Shown one piece after another: positions 46,446 through 57,239 of a stretch of DNA of 64,000 bases (position 1 is the first letter of the stretch; each line of letters opens with the position of its first letter). The position numbers were made by a program, and so were the translations under genes. Source of the stretch: Pyrus communis (taxonomy: Eukaryota; Streptophyta; Magnoliopsida; Rosales; Rosaceae); contig NC_084817.1 in assembly GCF_963583255.1 (NCBI RefSeq), forward strand, positions 5,619,043 through 5,683,042, given 5' to 3'. The notes beneath the pieces are model-generated. The model did not search any database. It saw nothing but the letters and a program-made list of their open reading frames with translations, and was not told the origin of the DNA.

Positions 46446-47380
46446 TATTTATTTTTTATTTTTTTGGTAAACTGAAAACAACATTCTAAGGAAAAGCCAA
46501 CCAAGTACAATACTAGAGCAAACATACAAATGATGTCCAATTACATGTTTAACACACAGCAAAATATATGGACCCTAAAGCAAAGCAAGACAGGGATCAC
46601 AAAGACACTTTGAAGCCCAAAAACAAAAACAAAACAAAACAAAACAAAAAAACCTAGCCTCCTGCTACCAACATGCCACCAGAACAGAACCTCCCAACCA
46701 TCGCTAGGCAGCATTCCCAACGGCTACTGGAAATCAACTCCCCAGAAGTGAAGAAAAGAGAGATTCCCGCATCTTACAACGAACAGCCCTCTGATCGCAT
46801 CCACGGAACGAAAGAAGTCAATGAATAAGAAACCCATCAGTGACGGAGCCAATAAAGGCAAACAGAGGGAAGGTGATGATGTGAACACCAGAGTCAGAGC
46901 CCTACACACCTCAAAGAGCACCGCAACAAAGCACGGTGAAAAAAAGTGTATGCAGATCAGAATTGGGGTAGAAACGATGAAGGTCAGAGCAAAATAGGAA
47001 ATTGAGTGAAGAAAAGGGAAGAATCGAAATGACAAGGATTGATGAAAGACATGGAAATGGATGGACGACAAGGAATGAGGGAGAAAGGGAATCTGATGCG
47101 GGGGTTTAGAAAGATGAAAATGGGCAACAATTGGGTTTGAAAGACAGCGACGATCGAGATGGCGAACAGATGTAAAAGAAAGCAGACGGAACTGGAAAGA
47201 AAGAAAAAAGGGGAAAAGAAAGAGCGAGGGTGGATTGCCACTGGGCCGGCAGCTACAGCGAGGTTGACAAAAAGGAAAAGCCCACACACAAGTGAATCGA
47301 ACCACACCCATAGCTAAAAGATGCCGTACTTGAAATTCCCTGACTATCCCACCAACCACGTAGTTTGTAATTATGCTACA
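46446..47380 (-). mobile_element. Retroposon-like insertion with A-rich 3' tail (LINE-like?)
   Basis: Read on the minus strand, the segment ends in an A/T-poor-C tail (AAAAAAATAAAAAATAAATA) adjoining the TRIM's right LTR, preceded by TTGGTTGGCTTTTCCTTAG, a type of sequence seen at plant LINE 3' ends. It contains a 211-codon minus frame (46724-47359) that is Phe/Ser/Pro-rich with no recognised domain, so I do not call it a gene. Could be a LINE fragment or a processed transcript. Confidence 0.35.
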
Positions 47381-47987
47381 GCTAGGGATGACAAATCACA
47401 CTTAATCTATTTATTTTGATTTCACCTTACATCATCATTATTACTACCAAATCAAACGTCTATATTACATTAATATCAAATTAAATAAGTGTTAAGAGTC
47501 CCATTAACAACTCAATAACTTGATTTGCCACCTCTAACTACAACCTCGCATTGCACGTGCTCACAAGAAAATTTTTTAGTATTACCGGAACAAAATATGG
47601 TACCTACGAGACACTATACTAATAATAAAATATGTATGTTAAAAAATTAATAACTTAAAAAAATACAATTTTCAACTAGTAAAATTTCTCTGCGCCGACG
47701 CGATGGGCTTTTTAGCCGGTTCGCGGAATACATTCCACAAAACCACGTCGTTTGGTCGGACCAGGAAACAGATGAAACCAAACGACAACCCAAAACCAAA
47801 CAGTAAAAACCCCAGTTTTTCAGTTACTCCATCGTTCTCGTGCTCTCTGCATCTGTAACTAGGAACAACCGCCATAACTATAAAGACCTCACAGTCAAAG
47901 GATTAACGCCAAGACAAGTGATTAATATTAATTGATTAATAACTAATCGTAATTAAGCAGCAGCAGCAGCGCCCCTAAATAAAAAAA
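47381..47987. other. Upstream region of the MRG gene
   Basis: Ends in a (CAG)n-containing leader (47958-47971) and AAATAAAAAAAATG at the start codon. A 67-codon minus frame here is not supported. Confidence 0.5.
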
Positions 47988-50900
47988 ATGAGGCGCAGAG
48001 GCTCCAAGTCCAAGAGTGTTGTGAGTGATACCACTCACACTGACTCGTCCGCCACCGAGTCCGACAGCTCCGCCACCAAGACCGATTCCGACATGATCGA
48101 CGACGAAAACGACGACGCTTCATCCCCTTCCTCCGATTCCTGCCCCTTCGCCGAGGGCGAGAAGGTCATCGCCTTTCACAACCATCGACTGTACGCGGCC
48201 AAGGTACTCGCTTTCCTGCTGGCGTTTGAATTGCAATTCTGTATGATATTTTAGGGTTTTGTTTGCCTAAATGTGACAATAATTGCAACTTTTTGCTGAT
48301 TGATCGCTGATACTGTGCGTTTTGATTGCAAGGTGACCAATATCCGATACAAGATGGAATGGGAGTTTTATGTTCATTACCTTGTAAGTATTAACGCTAA
48401 TTTTCAATTAGTTTCTTATTTTCTTCGATCAAACATGTATTAAATGCGCGATCGTTTCATTTGTAAGCTCAAATTTTGTACTTTTTGAAGTCTTTTCCGG
48501 AAGTGAAACGCCTTCGGATTTCGATTAGTCTTCTTTCGACATTTCCTCCATTTGAATGTAGTTGCATTTTGTAGGTGATATAGACTTGTATTTGCTCGGT
48601 TCGTGTAGGATCGGATAATTGTTGCTGTAGCATCTCTTGATTGTATATTCTTCTGTCCTGCAGGGATGGAGCAAAAAGTGAGCCCGCCTTCCTGCTTACA
48701 GTTTCCGAATTTTGGTTTCATGTTCGTTGAACCAAGATGGTGGACGTTGGAAGCATGCTCTACTTCAGTTTGTGTGTTTTTTATTTTTCAGTTATCATTT
48801 GCCATCTCGCTGCAGTTTAAGTGGTCTTTTCACCTTAATTATCGTGTGTGTAATGTCATTGAAAGATATGCTTATTAGACTACGGCAGATTCTGATGATG
48901 GAGGTTTATCGGAATTGAAGGCTAATGCTTAAGCTTTTTTGTGATTTTCATTGGTTACTCATATAGTTACTATCTCTCGAAACTTTGGATTTCATTTATC
49001 TTATTGACCTTTTTTTCTCTTATTTTCCTCTGACAGTTGGGATGAGTGGGTAGGGGTGGATCGTCTGATGAAAAACACTGAAGAGAATAGGAAGAAACAA
49101 GAGGCCATCAAACAGAAACAGGGAACAGACAAGAACGCGAAGCTAAAACACATGTCGCAGACTAAACCAAAAAGTTATCATGGTTGGCTTTATAATATTT
49201 AACTTTTCTTTTGTTGTTGCCCAATCCTGATATTCAGATTTATTCTTGTATGTTAGATGTAGGGTGTGTAAGTTCTGGCATGTCACATGAACATAAGTGT
49301 TACCCTATGAAGAGGTGGAAAGAAAGTCGTTGCAGGAGTCAATATAAGGGTTATGGAAACTTCAAAAGTAACAATGTAGTTAACGAATTTAACAACATGC
49401 TTTCTTCGTTCATGATTATAATTTGAATATGGTTCTTGAATTAGGTTTGAAAATATGTCCTCTTTTATTAACTTCTCTAGCAATTTGAATGTGTATATAA
49501 TGTACATTGTTCTTATTGTTGGTATTATGTGCAGCGTCAAGAGGGAAGAAGCGAAAGAATGACTCTGTTAATAAGGTATGCGCTATTCATTTGTTACGTA
49601 ATCTATCCTTAGATTGTATTTAAATTAGAAGCCAGCATGAACTTTTTAAGTTTTTGAGTTCTTTTGTCTTCATTTTAGGACAAAGATGCCATACCAATGG
49701 AAGATCTTTTGCTTCAAATGCCACAACCACTAAAGAAACAACTAGTTGATGATTGCGAATTCGTTACTGATCTGGGCAAGGTATTGTGGATTCATTACTC
49801 AAACTTGAATTTATACCTTTGATTCATTCGTGATGAAATCTGAGTTGATGATATAAATATTTTATTTCAGCTTGTTAAACTTCCACGTACTCCAAATGTG
49901 AATGACATATTCAAAAAGTATCTTGACTACAGATCAAAGAAGGACAGTAAGTAAGTTTCCTTCTTCCATCTCTTGGCATCCTATTTTTTTTAAGTTCTTT
50001 TCTCGGGTTCCATTTTGAATTTTTTTTATTGAGAGAGTAAATTAAAATTTTATTCTCACAAGAGTAAGGAGATGGAAGGGATTACCAATGCCACTTCTCA
50101 TGCATTCTACCGGTCATCAACTGGAATTTGGGGGTCTAATTTAATTAATTTGGACCTAAAACAGCCATAAATTAAAACTTCTGCATTTTCTAGAATCAGG
50201 TTTGCAGATATGCACTTGATTTTAGCTGATGGACCATTCTTAATGTGAATCCAGGAAGAAAGCTCAATCTATTGAAGAAATTCTGAAGGGACTGTGTTGT
50301 TACTTTGACAAAGCACTGCCGGCGATGCTGTTGTACAAAAATGAACGTCAGCAGTATGAGAAAGCAATCACAGATGATGTCTCTCCTTCATCTGTCTATG
50401 GTGCTGAGCATCTATTGCGTCTCTTTGGTATGAGCATACTTTCCTACGTAACCAAATGGTGTATTTCTAAATAGAATTGTATCGAAAAATGCATATCATC
50501 TTTGGGCATGCTGTTGATTTTGTGGTTTCTCATGCTTTTGTAATTATAATAGTATACATTGAAGCTTTTGTTATATTAAGAGCTAATCATCATAGGATCT
50601 GGACTTGAGATGTAATTTTTTGATATTTTGCAGTTAAACTACCCGAGTTATTGATGGATGCTAACATTGAAGAGGAGACACTGAAAGTGTTGCAGAAAAA
50701 ATTGGTCGACTTTCTCAAGTACGTACTTCTACTTGCTCTCCTATATAAATATCCGAAATTTTATCTTTTCATAATAGTAGGCAGGTTTTCTTAGTATTGG
50801 TTTGGTATTGAGGTGCTTTTATAAAAAATGGTTATCAAAAAAAGCTAAGCTCAAAAAAGTGTTTGGTAAACATTTAAAAACAGCTTATTTTCAGAGTTTT

Positions 50901-51169
50901 TGGTGAAAAAAAGTTGAAAACATGAAGCAGCAAAAATGAGCTTATTCTCATAGCACAGCAGAAACAGTTTTTTTTTTTCAAAGCACAACAATAGCAAAAA
51001 TGAGCTTAATCCCACGAGTTTCTTCTTTTTCGACATCATTTTTGTTTCTGCTGATTGATCATGCATCTTGTCATGAAGGTTCCTACAGAAGAACCAGAGT
51101 GCATTTTTCCTCTCTACCTATCATGTACCAGACGATATTGAAACCAGCACCAACGAACCAGGTGTCTAA
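47988..51169 (+). CDS. MRG1/MRG2-like chromodomain protein (MORF-related), ten coding exons
   Basis: Nuclear histone-methylation reader; Arabidopsis MRG1/MRG2 bind H3K4me3/H3K36me3 and promote flowering. I joined exons at 47988-48203, 48333-48383, 48664-48677, 49037-49182, 49535-49575, 49679-49780, 49871-49950, 50255-50427, 50634-50718 and 51079-51169. All introns are GT-AG and the total is 999 nt, a 332-residue protein without stops. Order: Ser/Asp/Glu-rich N terminus (1-55); chromo-barrel 57-108 with FAEGEKVIAFHNHRLYAAK, FYVHYLGWSKNWDEWVGVDR; a Lys-rich linker with SRGKKRKND; MRG domain from about 160 (MPQPLKKQLVDDCEFVTDL, YRSKKDSKKKAQSIEEIL, YGAEHLLRLFVKLPELL) to the end (FLQKNQSAFFLSTYHVPDD). 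Exon 3 is only 14 nt. The last intron contains repeat-like sequence. Confidence 0.92.
50770..51010. mobile_element. MITE-like sequence in the last intron of the MRG gene
   Basis: Contains TTGGTATTGAGGTGCTTTT, AGTGTTTGGTAAAC, AAAAACAGCTTATT and CAGCACAG/CAGAAACAG-type words that are common in short hAT-related repeats. Ends were not resolved. It lies wholly between exons 9 and 10 and does not disturb the splice sites. Confidence 0.4.
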
Positions 51170-52092
51170 GCGCGGGCACACTTGCTACATTTTTGTACAT
51201 AATACCGCAAAAGAACTGCTGTTCATGATGGCTCGGCACCATTTTGAATATTTCATCAGCACGAAAAGCCGTTGAAACTGAATGTGCTCGTGGTGCACAT
51301 ATTATAATCCTTTTTGTTCCTGTAACTGATACTTCAAAAATCTGGTAATTTATCATATGTAAAATATCTAGTTAGTTCATGCCCCAATGCCTTGTAAAAC
51401 TCTGCGGTTCTACGTGGTTGAGGGTGTATCTTTGTGATGACTCTAGTAACAAAATTGGTTTGCAAATTTGGGGCAGGGACAAACAATCAGTTTCTTGCCT
51501 GGGAGATTCGATACATCGACATTCTTGTCAAATTATGCAACCGTGCTGATCGATTTGGGTATGTCTGATGTTCTAGCACCTCCATGATAACGAAGGGTGG
51601 GAAATTATCATTTCACACATCAAATAGGTGAGGAACTCTTTCATTCCACACATCAAATAATTGAGGAACTTTATCATTCAACCCCGTCACCTGCACTCAC
51701 ACAAATGGTTTATGCGGATCATTTCGTCAAATTTGCCGTCTTGTTCTTTTCTTTTGTGACAGGTACCTCTCGTTGTCCTTTTGATCATTTCACGCCTTGT
51801 GAGATTGTGACGGCCACAAGCTGCTACTCGAACCCTAAGATGCGGAACATTAATTGGGTAATGGGTCTTTGGCCTCCCACCGTCCAATTCGAAGCCGTGT
51901 AGCTTGAGTTGTACGACTGTCTGGCCTGTTGTGAACTCTCAAACGGTCAAGATTGAGATCGATTGAAAGTAAAAATCTATGTGGGTGTGATCCTAGTATC
52001 CTACAACTACATACTATAGTTTATGACCATGTTCTCTTAATTTAGTTCAGCTCTCTGCAGCCAATCCCCCACTCTCATCTCAAAAGGCTACG
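51170..52092. other. 3' flank of MRG and intergenic sequence
   Basis: Includes a degenerate tandem duplication at 51603-51680 (CACACATCAAATA followed by GTGAGGAACT or TTGAGGAACT). Frames of up to 101 codons are not supported. Confidence 0.5.
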
Positions 52093-53280
52093 ATGTTTCT
52101 CATTTTTCTTCTCTCTCTCTCGCCATTAACTCTCCAACTTCGTCGTCAACCTCCGACACTCTGAGTAGAGCCTCCTCCCTCTCTGTCGAGAAACCAGAAG
52201 ATGTTCTAATTTCACCTGATGGAGTTTTCACCGCCGTCTTTCACCAAGTTGGCAACAATTCATATTGCTTTGCCGTTTGGTTCTCCGAGCCTTCACCATC
52301 CTCCGACAGCCACCAAAACCCTACCGTTGTCTGGAAGGCCAATCTCCACCGTCCAGTCAACGTAAAACGCTCAAAGCTCTCCCCTAACCCTCCACAGCTC
52401 CGGCAATCTGGTTCTACGAAACTCCGACGATTATGTCATTTTGTGGCAGAGCTTTGATTCCCCAACCGACACCCTTCTTCTGCATTGAGGGGTCTTGAAA
52501 TTCTTTGCATCTTTATTGTGTGGTTATTTGTGTTGCGAAGCAGCAAAACGAGAGAAGAGCCGGATATAGTTTCACAAGGTTACCTTTATGCTGTAACCGG
52601 ATTCAGAAGGTTTAGTTACTCCGAGCTGAAAAAGGCGACACGAGGTTTCAAAGGAGAGATTGGGAGAGGTGGGGAGGAGTTGTCTACAAGGGCACATTGT
52701 CTGACCAGCGCGTTGCGGCAATCAAGCAATTGAATGCTGCAAACCAAGGGGAAGCAGAGTTTTTAGCAGAAGTGAGCCTCATTGGGAAGCTGTACCAAAT
52801 GAACTTGATTGAAATGTGGGGGTAATGTGTGGAAGACAACCATAGGCTTTTGGTGTATGAGATCTTGGTTCCTTGGCCGAGAAGTTATCTTCCAATGTGC
52901 TTGGTTGGAAGCAAAGGTTTGAAATTTCTGTAAGCACTGCAATAGGCTTGGCTTATTTACATGAGGAGTGCTTCCAATGGGTTTTACTTTGCGATGTGAA
53001 GCTTCAAAACATACTCTTGGACTCGAATTACAACCCAAAAGTGGCAGATTTTGGCTTGTCCAACCTGTTAAACCGAAGTGAGCTTAGAGACTCAAAATTT
53101 TCAAGGATACGAGAAACCAGAGGTTATATGGAACCAGAGTGGGTTCACAACATAACCATCACTTACAAAGTGTGTTTACAGCTACGGGATTGTTGTGTTG
53201 GAAATGCTCATCGGAAAGAGCCCGGCAGAAGGTTTTCAATCATCAGAAGGTGGAGGGGAGACACAGAAGAAGATGAATAG
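52093..53280 (+). pseudogene. Broken G-type lectin S-receptor-like kinase (ZmPK1 group), lectin start plus kinase
   Basis: Relic of a membrane receptor kinase. The ATG at 52093 opens a signal peptide (MFLIFLLSLS) that is out of frame with the body. Lectin-domain text follows (PEDVLISPDGVFTAVFHQVG, CFAVWFSEPSPS), then near 52485 the sequence jumps to a transmembrane-like stretch (LCIFIVWLFVL) and the kinase; the S-locus and PAN regions are deleted. Kinase pieces: FRRFSYSELKKATRGFKGEI, a frameshift at the glycine loop, VAAIKQLNAANQGEAEFLAE, a TAA where the family has Tyr (WGY), another frameshift, then FEISVSTAIGLAYLHEE, CDVKLQNILLDSN (catalytic His replaced by Leu before CD) and KVADFGLSNLL with intact DFG. 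A last shift follows RGYMEPEWV. Clearly non-functional. Confidence 0.88.
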
Positions 53281-53299
53281 GTCGTCTTTTTTTTAAAAA

Positions 53300-53440
53300 A
53301 AAAAAATCTATTATTAACGGAGATGAAAGAGTTTGAAATTATTACAATAATTTTGGGAACAGGGAGTTTCGAACCCCTGTCGCATAGGTAGAAACCCAAT
53401 ACCTTATTCATTAAAATATTCGATGCAGATCATTTGAAAA
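53300..53440 (-). mobile_element. SINE-like remnant with B-box-like word
   Basis: The minus strand contains ACAGGGGTTCGAAACTCCC, which fits a pol III B box (GGTTCGANNCC), preceded by ATAAGGTATTGGGTTTC. It is not a tRNA gene because no cloverleaf can be folded by eye. Fragment only. Confidence 0.35.
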
Positions 53441-53449
53441 GGCAGAGAG

Positions 53450-54310
53450 CAAGGTGGGAGAATAGGGTAGAATTGAAATTCTAATGAAAGCGGCTCTTCA
53501 GAGTGGAGGAAGACAAAGGTGCTAGACCTACTATGAGTCAAAGTGTTGAATATTTGACTTGTTGAAAGAGACTGGCCATCCCCACTTCTAAATAAAACTT
53601 ATCTAAGACCATCTACATGAGCCTCATTTCACCAATATATCTAATCTCTAACACACTAATCTCCTTTCCTCTACGAATGGCTTCTAGATAGATGACATCG
53701 AAAATGAAATTTTTTATTTTGATTGTAAGAAAACGGAGATTGGTAAGAATCGAACTTGCACAAAATACATACGCATGATCATTGCTTTTTGCCAATGTTG
53801 TAAAACGTCATACGCTAGTTCGTCGTGCAATTTGAGTTCCCATAAAATAAACATGAGCTTCATACCCAAATAACCGTGAACCAAATAATCTCGTGACAAA
53901 ATGTAGTGCCAAAGGTGTGACAAAATTGTAGATGCATAGTCTTTCCCCAAAGATTATAGAGGTACAAATCACGTGAACGAGATTGAAAACATGATGACCC
54001 GACTGGGGGCCATCCCCTAATTAAGCGTTGACAACTGCATTTATTTAACCCTGCCGTCACCATTTCAACTCCACAAACTCTATCTGGGTCTTAATCTGCA
54101 CCTCAATCAAACACAACACTTCGAATTTTCTTCCATCCCCCTCCATCCAATAATGTTACCCAACTTTTCATTTTTCACGAGCAATATTCTATTTAAACTT
54201 AATATTTTGTTTTTTACTAACGATGTTCTATTCTAAATTAATGTAAATTATCAACTAACTTTAATTTTTACTCATTTTATTATATTAGTTTTCTTTTCAA
54301 TTACTTTGTT
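53450..54310. other. Intergenic stretch, nothing coding recognised
   Basis: Mixed AT-rich sequence with short minus-strand frames lacking family features. Confidence 0.45.
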
Positions 54311-54315
54311 TCCTA

Positions 54316-55016
54316 AGAGCATCTCCAAAGGAGATGTTAAATTTTAAACATAAAATTTGAATTTAACAGCCTATTGGCATTTTGACATCTTCTAAAATTT
54401 TACCTTCCACCCGATATGTCAAATTAAATATTATTTTATTATCTAGAACACAATCCACATACCCACAAAACCATCAACCTAAAACAACGCTAAACCAATT
54501 CGAGCCAAAATCCGATCCGAACCGAATCGCGATTGCTCTGTTAAAGTCGCAGACGATGACGACGAAGACAAAATCCGGTAAACTAGCAAATGATGATGAC
54601 GAAGACAATCAAAACAACAACAAAAAAGGTGGCGATGATACGGCGAAGGTGAGTTGGCTCAGCGAGTCCAGCGAGTTGTGGGAATCGGGTGGCAAGTTGA
54701 AGCGGGAGGGAAAAAGAGGAGGTGGTGGTGCTGCGGCGTCGATGTAGCAGAATAGCGACGTGCAGAGCTCAGCGAGCTTGTCGAAGAGGAAAGGACGTCG
54801 TGGTAGATGACGGCTTAGGGAAAGAGTGAGAGGGGTAGGAGATAAAAATAATAAAAAAATATTTGAAGCTGCTGTCAAATTTGACAATAATCCCCTTGCT
54901 GCAATCCATGTTAGCGTCACATAAGATTGACATATTGATTGGAGAATATTATTGTGGTCTTTTTTTAATGTTATAACTTATGTGGACATTTTAACATTTT
55001 CATTGAAGATGCTCTA
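54316..55016. mobile_element. Non-autonomous DNA transposon with AGAGCATCT termini
   Basis: Left end AAGAGCATCTCCAAAGGAGATG and right end, inverted, TTAGAGCATCTTCAATGAAAATG form an imperfect terminal inverted repeat of about 28 bp. The middle (54540-54830) is purine-rich, GC-richer and contains GATGATGACGAAGACAA-type sequence, perhaps captured. A 121-codon frame inside is not recognised. Target duplication not resolved. Confidence 0.55.
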
Positions 55017-55179
55017 AAAATTAACATCTATAGAATTGGTCTTTGAGTTTATTCACCATCAATTATCTTTGTCACTTTGTTGTTAATGACGAAAATAATT
55101 GTTGAAAATTTTTGAACACTTGGGATTTGGGTACCTGTTTGATCCATTTGACCGCATTTTCGTCGAGACCTTTGGTGTC

Positions 55180-55350
55180 AAATTTGACAGCAACCTCTTT
55201 TGTTGCCAATTCATGTCATCGTCACGTAGGATTTAGCACTTCGGTTGCAAAATATTAGTGGTCTTTTTTTACTATTATAATTGATGTGTACATTTTGACA
55301 TCTCCTTTGAAGATACTCTAAGAATTAACATCTATAGAACTGGTCTTTGA
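55180..55350. repeat. Second, diverged copy of the transposon's right end and its flank
   Basis: Matches about 54875-55045: GTCAAATTTGACA, GTCACRTARGATT, GTGGTCTTTTTTT, GACATTTT, GAAGAT.CTCTA and then ATTAACATCTATAGAA.TGG. Because the flanking ATTAACATCTATAGAA is included, this is a tandem duplication of about 300 bp and not a second insertion. Confidence 0.75.
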
Positions 55351-55993
55351 TAATGACGAAAATAATTGTTGATAAACAAGCTCAGAAAAACAATGGTAGA
55401 AAGACTAAATTAAAAGATAAAATTTATAAACTAAATGATGTATTACCAATAAAAATAAATATGTTTATTAATACTTAAATAATAAATCAATCAATATTTA
55501 AGTAATTAATTAATCATTAACCTTCATATTCTTTAATTTTTAAAATTTAATCTCTCAAGTATTACCAAATCCAAAATCACTTTTCTTAATTTCAAATGTC
55601 TTGACTAAAATAAAAAATTATGCCAATTAAAGAACCATTTTAGCTATAAAGGCTTTTATAATTCATTTTCTAAACTTGATTAATATATTTGAAAACAATT
55701 GATTTTCTAAAACTGATTAATATATTTAAAAACAAATTAGTTCTTGAGATTGGTAAAATTTGAAATTTCCATCTAACCATTTCCGCCCTCCATTAATCAA
55801 CATCCGCAGTTCGTCCCTTTGTACACTACCAAAATTATTTTCACTAATTATATAAAAAAACCCAAAAAATAAAACGGAAATTTAATAACAGAGTTCAATC
55901 TTTTTCTTTTGGATTCGGACTCATCATCTCGATCATCTTGATGATCGTCATCACTAGGATTACTACGTCATTCTATCTGCTTCCTTCCTGACG

Positions 55994-56953
55994 CTACTCG
56001 ATTCTGCTAATCCCGATACGCTTTACGACGGCGTTTCGGATGGCTTCGGTGTGCATGCACAGCCCCTTCTGCTCGATCCCCGCCATGTAGTTCCTCACCT
56101 CCTTCCTGATCATCTCCTGCATCACATCCAGGAACTCCGAGCTGAAAAACTGCTGATCGTGCCCCATCTCGCCGTTCTGGTTGCTCTGACGCGGCGGTGG
56201 CGGCAACCCAACCGCCCGCGGTGGAGCTGTTACCTCTGGCGCTTGCTGTACAATCTGGGCGGGGCGGACAATCGGATTGGTTCCGAATCCGGACGCCACA
56301 TGACTCGACCCATCACACGATTCGGATCCGGGAAGCGAGAGGCTGAGCGAGGTGGGCGGATCAACGGCTACAGCTGATGTCACGGCCTCCATCGGCGGCA
56401 GAGCAATGGGAGGAGGTATGGGTCTCGCAAAGGGGGTGAAAACTTGAGACGACGGAGACACACCGCCGGGCAAGCTCGAATCGCTCAAATCGGATCCGGA
56501 CGGGCTACCGGGGTTGAAATAGAGACCCGTAACCGGAACAGCGCCGACGCTGGCGGATCGTTTGTGCGGCGGGTGGGCCTGGACGTCGGAGCTCAAATCC
56601 TCCGACATGGAGGAGCTTTTGCGCTTGAGCGTGGAGTTCCAGTGGTTCTTTATGGCGTTATCGGTCCGGCCATTGAGCAGCCGGGCGATAGTAGCCCACT
56701 TGTTTCCGAACCGGGCGTGGGCTCGGATTATGGTGTCGTCCTCTTCAGGACTGAAGGGGCGGTGCTCCACCTCCGGAGAGAGTTGGTTGCACCACCGCAG
56801 ACGGCAAGACTTGCCGGATCTACCGGGAATCGACTTGCTGATCAGCGACCAGTTTCTCGGGCCGTAGGTCTTGACCAGATTCTGTAACGCTTCGTCCTCC
56901 TCGGGGCTCCATGGACCCTTTATCCGATCCACCACTTTCTTTGTGGAAGCCAT
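55994..56953 (-). CDS. R2R3-MYB transcription factor, subgroup 22 (MYB44/MYB70/MYB73/MYB77 type)
   Basis: DNA-binding regulator of stress, ABA and auxin responses, often repressive. 319 residues from the ATG at 56953; a longer frame to 57232 is rejected because it lacks family sequence and holds a TATA box. R2 (about 12-62) has Trp15, Trp35, Trp54; R3 (about 63-112) has Phe67, Trp86, Trp105. Subgroup motifs: [19 protein letters not shown] in the middle and [20 protein letters not shown] near the C terminus. LSLSLPG is an EAR-like LxLxL repression motif. Pro-rich linker [12 protein letters not shown]. Intronless, typical of the subgroup. A TATATATAG TATA box on the minus strand near 57121-57130 implies a leader of roughly 140 nt. 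Which member of the subgroup it matches cannot be told here. Confidence 0.94.
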   Translation of the reverse strand: MASTKKVVDRIKGPWSPEEDEALQNLVKTYGPRNWSLISKSIPGRSGKSCRLRWCNQLSPEVEHRPFSPEEDDTIIRAHARFGNKWATIARLLNGRTDNAIKNHWNSTLKRKSSSMSEDLSSDVQAHPPHKRSASVGAVPVTGLYFNPGSPSGSDLSDSSLPGGVSPSSQVFTPFARPIPPPIALPPMEAVTSAVAVDPPTSLSLSLPGSESCDGSSHVASGFGTNPIVRPAQIVQQAPEVTAPPRAVGLPPPPRQSNQNGEMGHDQQFFSSEFLDVMQEMIRKEVRNYMAGIEQKGLCMHTEAIRNAVVKRIGISRIE

Positions 56954-57118
56954 AGAAAATGAATCCAAAATCTTCAAATTAAAAATAAATATTAAAGATA
57001 AATTAGATTCTTGAGGGAGGCTGGAGGGTTCAAGAAGGGGGAGGAAGCGGCGCCGGCGGTGGTTGAGGCGTAGCCTCACCGTGTTCTGAGAGAGAAGAGG
57101 GTCATATAGGCGTGGGTG

Positions 57119-57136
57119 CGTATATATAGTATACGA
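57119..57136 (-). promoter_or_regulatory. TATA box of the MYB gene
   Basis: GTATACTATATATACGC on the minus strand, about 170 bp upstream of the MYB start codon, followed by a pyrimidine-rich leader. Position and sequence are typical of plant core promoters. Confidence 0.55.
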
Positions 57137-57239
57137 GGAAGGGGGTAGAGGTGACCGGGGATAGCCGGTCTGAGTAACCGGTCTTAGCCGTTGCGAGTAG
57201 GGATTCTTCCAGGCAAAGGCGGTTACTAGCATACAGCTG

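Noticed and set aside
46724..47359. 211-codon minus-strand ORF
   Set aside because: Low-complexity Phe/Ser/Pro content, no domain, and lies in an A-tailed retroposon-like segment. Probably chance.
53340..53400. Possible tRNA gene because of TTCGAA plus flanking bases
   Set aside because: No acceptor stem or anticodon arm can be formed; reads better as a SINE B box.
56051..56887. Plus-strand ORFs of 101-147 codons
   Set aside because: Antisense shadows of the MYB coding region.
56954..57232. 93-codon N-terminal extension of the MYB frame
   Set aside because: The extension covers the TATA box and leader and has no family similarity; the MASTKK start matches subgroup 22 length.
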